The position numbers were made by a program, and so were the translations under genes. Shown in pieces: positions 59,907 through 64,000 of a stretch of 64,000 nucleotides of DNA; the stretch's first letter is position 1, and every line of letters begins with the position of its first letter. A model generated the notes under the pieces. It made no database searches. It was given only the letters and a program-made list of their open reading frames with translations, and was not told the origin of the DNA. This DNA comes from Syngnathus acus (Eukaryota; Chordata; Actinopteri; Syngnathiformes; Syngnathidae), in assembly GCF_901709675.1 (NCBI RefSeq), contig NC_051089.1, forward strand, positions 15,861,976 to 15,925,975, in the 5' to 3' direction.

Positions 59907-61073
59907 ATTTACGGACTATAAGCCACACCGGACTATAAACCGCACCAGCTAAAATCCGGGGATATTTCAGTTTTTTTCTTATATAAGCCGCACCAGACTA
60001 TAAGCCGCACGTGCACACAAGTTTTTTACAAAGAAAGACAGTACACAGAAAGCCTTTTTAAAGTTTTAATAACATACTTTAACATGTCTTTCTAAACATT
60101 GCCTGTGACGCAGCAGTAGTACCGCAGCAACACGGAAGTGTGCACGCGAGTTATTAACAAAGAAAGACTGGACACAGAAAGCTTTTTTAAAGTTTTAATA
60201 ACATACCTTAACATTTCTTTCCAAACACTGCCTGTGACACGGCAGTAATACCGCAGCAACACGGAAGTAACACAGCACTAATAGGGTTTGATTAAATAAA
60301 ACATACCGGTAAAAGTCACTGAGACGCGGCGGTAACACAGCAGCAACACGGTAGCACAGCACTAACAGGGCTGATTAAAAAAGCATACAAGTAAACGTAA
60401 AAAAAAAGAGCTTCATCGTCTTCATCTTCCTCCTGTGCATTGAAACCATCGAAGTCTTCCGATTGGAATAGCGTTAGTTATCCTTTGCCACACACTTTCT
60501 CAGTATCTCTTTCGTCGTCGGTTTTATGCATTTCTTCTAGCATTTTCCATGATGGTCTGTTCATGCTAATTTTATTCATGCACGAAGCGCTAAATTACAT
60601 TAAACTAGCGAGCGACACGTATAGCTCCAGAGTAGACGGGACTACGAAATAAAGAAAAGGGTGACGCAACACAATGTCATCAACATCGACTGCGTTTAGC
60701 TTAAAAGCGGCATCATATGCATTTCTTTTGTTCCCCATAATGACGGTTTGTGTATAAAAGTTTCCTTTCAGTAATGTCCGTCTTGATCTCGTTTGGTCTC
60801 TTCTTTGTGTGAATTATACGGCACTATTTGCCTGGCGGATGGACATGCGATCAACACACCACTTTTCTCCCCAGTGACCGTGTCCATATATCCCTCCGCC
60901 CAGCAAAGCGGTGCCGCACAACAGCGGTCCACAGCCTTTTTACGAGTGTATAAAAGTGATCAAGTCATCACAAAAATCCCGGAAAAAATCCTATATAAGC
61001 CGCACCGGACTATAAACCACAGGGTTCAAAATTTGAGAAAAAAGTCGCGGCTTATAGTCCGAAATTTACGGTA
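59907..61073. mobile_element. Long MITE-like element with ATAAGCCGCACC motifs and internal duplication
   Basis: The left end CGGACTATAAGCCACACCGG and right end GCGGCTTATAGTCCGAAATT..ACGGTA are inverted repeats. Inside, a unit of about 130 bp (ACAAAGAAAGACAG..AGTTTTAATAACATAC..CGCAGCAACACGGAAGT) is present twice (from about 60030 and 60157), with degenerate CAGCAACACGG repeats after it. No transposase recognised. Confidence 0.65.
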
Positions 61074-61733
61074 CTGCCATGCACACCTTGAACGGATCCA
61101 ATTGAAAATTTGTCAGAAAAGCCTCAAGACGATCATGCTTTACGTTGAATGTTGACTTTTTGGCAGAGTGCGTGCCCATTTGGGTATCACAATTCTGACT
61201 CCTTAAGCTGCTCTAACTTGACCAGATGAGTCTATTTTCTCAAAATTTCACCCATTTGATGAGACTAATATTAGTTATCATTTACAGTTGTTTTTTTCAA
61301 TGTCACCTACTGGCTAAAAGAAAAACCTGTATTATGCTTTGATTTTTTTTGAAATGTCATGTTTGGAAGACTGTTCTACATATCATAGGTTTGGAAGACA
61401 GTTTAGCCAGTTATGTTAAAACACAATATTCGCAAGTTTGTGCTAAATACCGTTGCCGTGGCAATTTACCAAGAAAACAAACAGATAGTTTGTCTAAATC
61501 TTTACCAAAACGCATGAAATTTTGCACACACATCAGACCTGGCAAAATAATCAATATTTTGTGTTTACTGTGGGTTTTTTCAAGGTAAAGCCAATTGTAC
61601 ATTTCACCGAGATCTATGAGAACTTGTAAGGATATGTAACAGCACCAGCCTTACAAAACAGTCTCTTGCAGCCATATTCCAAATGTCATCCACCGAACTA
61701 AATACAGTCGCTACTGCGCTCACTTCACCAGAA

Positions 61734-61739
61734 TTTATT
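61734..61739 (-). terminator. WDHD1: Candidate WDHD1 polyadenylation signal
   Basis: AATAAA on the minus strand, 206 nt past the WDHD1 stop codon. Position is plausible; usage is unproven. Confidence 0.4.
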
Positions 61740-61944
61740 GGACTATGATGTTTTCTTTTGGTAAACAGGATCACGCGATGGAAGCATTAAAACATTTTTG
61801 ATGGCACTTTGTGGCAGAGTAAATACAAAAACAGGAATCCCAAGTGCGAGTCAACAAGTGTACTAGAGCCTTAAGAAATGAACACAACTTACTGAACAAG
61901 AACACTAAATACAAAGTTTCACATTAAGACAGATCTGTCAAATT

Positions 61945-62133
61945 TTAGCTCTTGTGAAAGGCAAATGCTGAAAGCTTCGAAGACGGATCCATTGCTTTCT
62001 TCTTCTTGGCATTGTTTTCCTTTGCTTCTGCCTGACCAATTTCATTTTCTACACTGCCGCCTGGTTCACTTCGTTTTCTTTTCTTCAGGTCCATCACGTC
62101 ATCAGCCGGGCCTTTTGCTCGCTCAGTCAATGC
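61945..62133 (-). CDS. WDHD1: WDHD1 (AND-1/Ctf4) terminal coding exon, partial gene
   Basis: WDHD1 couples the CMG helicase to DNA polymerase alpha in the replisome. This exon (acceptor TTCAG at 62134, phase 0, 62 residues plus stop) begins ALTERAKGPADDVMDLKKRK, has AEAKENNAKKKKAMD, and closes SSKLSAFAFHKS. It matches the tail after the HMG box of vertebrate WDHD1, with the same AKG, KKRKR, AKEN and LSAFAF landmarks. The HMG box and WD40 exons are not visible in the remaining 1.9 kb and must lie right of the window. Order and strand relative to GCH1 fit human 14q22. It lies 5 kb from SLF2, its head-to-tail neighbour. Confidence 0.85.
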   Translation of the reverse strand, partial: ALTERAKGPADDVMDLKKRKRSEPGGSVENEIGQAEAKENNAKKKKAMDPSSKLSAFAFHKS

Positions 62134-62780
62134 CTGAATGAAAATGGGCATACACATGTTAATTATAAGGGACACCAAAGGGGGAAGTGTGCATCTGTTT
62201 GGACGCAAGCTCCATGATAATGAGTGAACACACGCAGCAACACTTAGGCATGCAGTTGGAAATTGCATCCTGTCATGTATAATCACAATTGACAAGTTGC
62301 ATCTCTTCATGCCCACTGGCTCTCGTCGGCTTCTTGCTCACGTTGCTCCTCCTTTCTCTTTGAGCAAAGACAAAAAGAAAGCACTTTCCTGAAGGTAAAA
62401 GCCCATTGAGCCCAGGATGAATCATCAGGCTTGATGACAGGACCAATGCTCCACGCACACTTCACTTGCAGATGTAGACTTATATATTCAAAGCAGCACA
62501 CGTTACTTGAAGTGGGCACGCCTCACGTTTGAATTTTAAAGGGATTCGCTATTCAAAAAGATATTTGCATCTGTGGGTGAACAGCTTTCGCATGAAGGCC
62601 AGGAGTTTGCATGCGATACCAAATAACTACTTTTTTTTAAATCCAGTTATCAAATTGAGCATTGCTTGTTTAATCTCTCTAGTAGGGATGTGCACCTTCA
62701 CCCCTGAGCATACTATATTTTGACTCAACACGATGCGACTACATGTCATCTCAGAGTAGCACAAAGTATATTGGGATCCA

Positions 62781-62784
<4 letters not shown>

Positions 62785-62821
<37 letters not shown>

Positions 62822-62860
62822 CACGCACGCACACGCACGCACACGCACACGCACACACAT
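62785..62860. repeat. (CA)n microsatellite with CG interruptions
   Basis: Pure CA at the left, then regular GCACACACGCACG-type variants to the right. Confidence 0.92.
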
Positions 62861-62925
62861 TAAAAAGCCTATTTAACAGTCACAAAGGAAAAACTGAATT
62901 AGTCAAATTTATGTATTATGTCTAC

Positions 62926-63300
62926 CAGTGGTTCTTAACCTGGGTTTGATCGAACCCTCGGGGTTCGGTGAGTCGGTCTCAGGGATTCGGCAGAGCCTCC
63001 TCTGCGGAGGTCCGAACACCTGATTTATCGTTTAATGCAAATCTGAACTGGTCTCACAAAGGCAACAGCAGAAGTCACACTGATTTGAAGGGATGTAATT
63101 TGTGTGAGTTCATGCATTGTGTTGGCTTTGTTCTTCGAACAAGGTGATGTTCATGCACGGCTCATTTTGTGCACCAGTAAAAAACATTGATGTCTTGAAT
63201 TTGAAAAAAAATCATTTAATTTTTCACTAAAGAGGGTTTTGGTGAATGCACATATGAAACTGGTGGGGTTCGGTACCTCCAACAAGGTAAAGAACCACTG
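62926..63300. mobile_element. hAT MITE, 375 bp, with target duplication
   Basis: Ends CAGTGGTTCTTAACC and AAGGTAAAGAACCACTG are inverted repeats; flanks ATGTCTAC and ATGTATAC agree in 7 of 8 bases. GGTTCGGT motifs recur near both ends. Non-coding. Confidence 0.85.
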
Positions 63301-63529
63301 ATGTATACTATTATATGATCAGTGATTGTTTTCTATTTTGTCTTATACGTATAACATAAGTGCCAAACTTACTACAAAATGACAGTAGCAGTAAAAGTTG
63401 TAAATAATGTTGGTTCTGCCCTTAATCGACAACAGAAATGTGCTTCAATTTTTGTAATCTTTAATAATAATTTTCAAGATACTGCAAAATCAACTGAGCA
63501 GCGTTGTCTTGTCAGAGCACGCAGTTAGT

Positions 63530-64000
63530 TCACTCTCCAACTATTTTACTAATAGAACTCAATGTGTTAAGCATGATGACTTATGGTCTGATGTTTTGAC
63601 AGTTACTCAGGGTGTACTACAAGGGTCTATTGTTGGACCACTTTGTTTTACAAAATATGTATGAATCAATCATGTGGGACAGAATGTAAGGCAAGTTGTC
63701 ATTTTTACGCTGATGACATGACAGTGTATTTTTTTGTGACTACCAAAAACTATTCACAAAATACATTTAATGTAGTTTGTGACAGTGAAAATGTCCCTGA
63801 ACACAAGCAAATGAAAGTGATGTTTTCTAATAATAAAGTTAAGCAACAGAATATTCCTCCTATCGCTACTCCTGACGGCTCAGTTGTTTTCACTGCTTTA
63901 AAATATTTGGCATCTTAATTGATGAGTTTTTGTCTATAAAACCTCACGTTGATGCCCTTGTCAATGAGTTACGACTGAAATTGAGTTTTTATGTTAGAAA
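63530..64000 (+). mobile_element. LINE reverse transcriptase fragment, runs off the window
   Basis: Translation gives TQGVLQGSIVGPLCFTKYV and, after a stop/frame irregularity, CHFYADDMTVYFF: the GxPQGS-like and FYADD catalytic motifs of a non-LTR reverse transcriptase. Degenerate at several points; it continues past the right edge. Confidence 0.75.

Larger units (their letters stand above)
56982..61944. other. Intergenic: SLF2 promoter to WDHD1 3' end
   Basis: Contains the SLF2 5' flank, a hAT element (57097-58568), a LINE RT fragment, a tRNA-derived SINE, a GCGTATTATACATGGG repeat pair, a SINE-like head, a long MITE-like repeat and the presumptive WDHD1 3' UTR. Confidence 0.65.
62134..64000 (-). 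other. WDHD1: WDHD1 intron (partial)
   Basis: No further WDHD1 exon was recognised. The stretch holds a CA microsatellite (62785-62860), a hAT MITE (62926-63300) and a LINE RT fragment (about 63530-64000). Confidence 0.55.

Noticed and set aside
62273-62519. Minus-strand open frames just upstream of the WDHD1 last exon
   Set aside because: They do not resemble the HMG box or WD40 region and lack a suitable donor in phase; treated as intron.
1-64000. Prokaryotic-style operon, toxin-antitoxin, phage-defence or CRISPR system
   Set aside because: The sequence is intron-containing vertebrate DNA; nothing in it fits such a system.

Overview
The window is vertebrate nuclear DNA, almost certainly from a ray-finned (teleost) fish. 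The genes are split by GT-AG introns, reading frames and intron phases match vertebrate orthologues, CA/TG microsatellites are frequent, and the intergenic DNA is full of fish-type repeats: tRNA-like SINEs, hAT and pogo/mariner-derived MITEs, LINE 3' ends and a Ty3/gypsy relic. The GAGCACTCCAAATT variant of the SINE-like repeat hints at a percomorph, perhaps a syngnathid, but I cannot prove that. There is no operon, CRISPR array, phage or prokaryotic system.

Layout, left to right: (1) 1-7720 is an intron of SAMD4A (Smaug1), carrying a pogo-type transposon relic and a hAT MITE. (2) 7721-25370, + strand: eleven coding exons of SAMD4A, everything except the N-terminal exon, running through the SAM domain to the stop. 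An internally deleted Ty3/gypsy element (18.6-20.9 kb) and a Tc1/mariner relic lie in its introns. (3) 25371-33468: SAMD4A 3' UTR and intergenic repeats. (4) 33469-35201, - strand: a two-exon C2H2 zinc-finger gene with an acidic teleost-type N-terminus and a recently amplified array alternating two finger types. (5) 38488-49190, - strand: all six exons of GCH1 (GTP cyclohydrolase I), with a CCAAT/TATA promoter just upstream. (6) 51406-56981, - strand: 19 exons of SLF2 (FAM178A), the SMC5/6 localisation factor, modelled with every intron phase consistent (1113 aa). (7) 56982-61944: a hAT element inserted 116 bp from the SLF2 start codon, LINE and SINE copies and a large MITE-like repeat. (8) 61945-62133, - strand: the terminal coding exon of WDHD1 (AND-1/Ctf4); the rest of that gene lies beyond the right edge.

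SAMD4A(+), GCH1(-), WDHD1(-) is the order and orientation of human chromosome 14q22, which supports all three identifications. In this fish SLF2 (chromosome 10 in human) sits between GCH1 and WDHD1, and a lineage-specific zinc-finger gene sits between SAMD4A and GCH1. The genes have unrelated primary jobs: mRNA repression (SAMD4A), tetrahydrobiopterin synthesis (GCH1), and genome maintenance (SLF2, WDHD1). I saw no new biological system. The items most worth a second look are the two-type finger array, the SLF2 position and its C-terminal extension, the promoter-proximal hAT insertion, the 21-bp GC-rich repeats upstream of GCH1, and the modular ATAAG-type MITE families.
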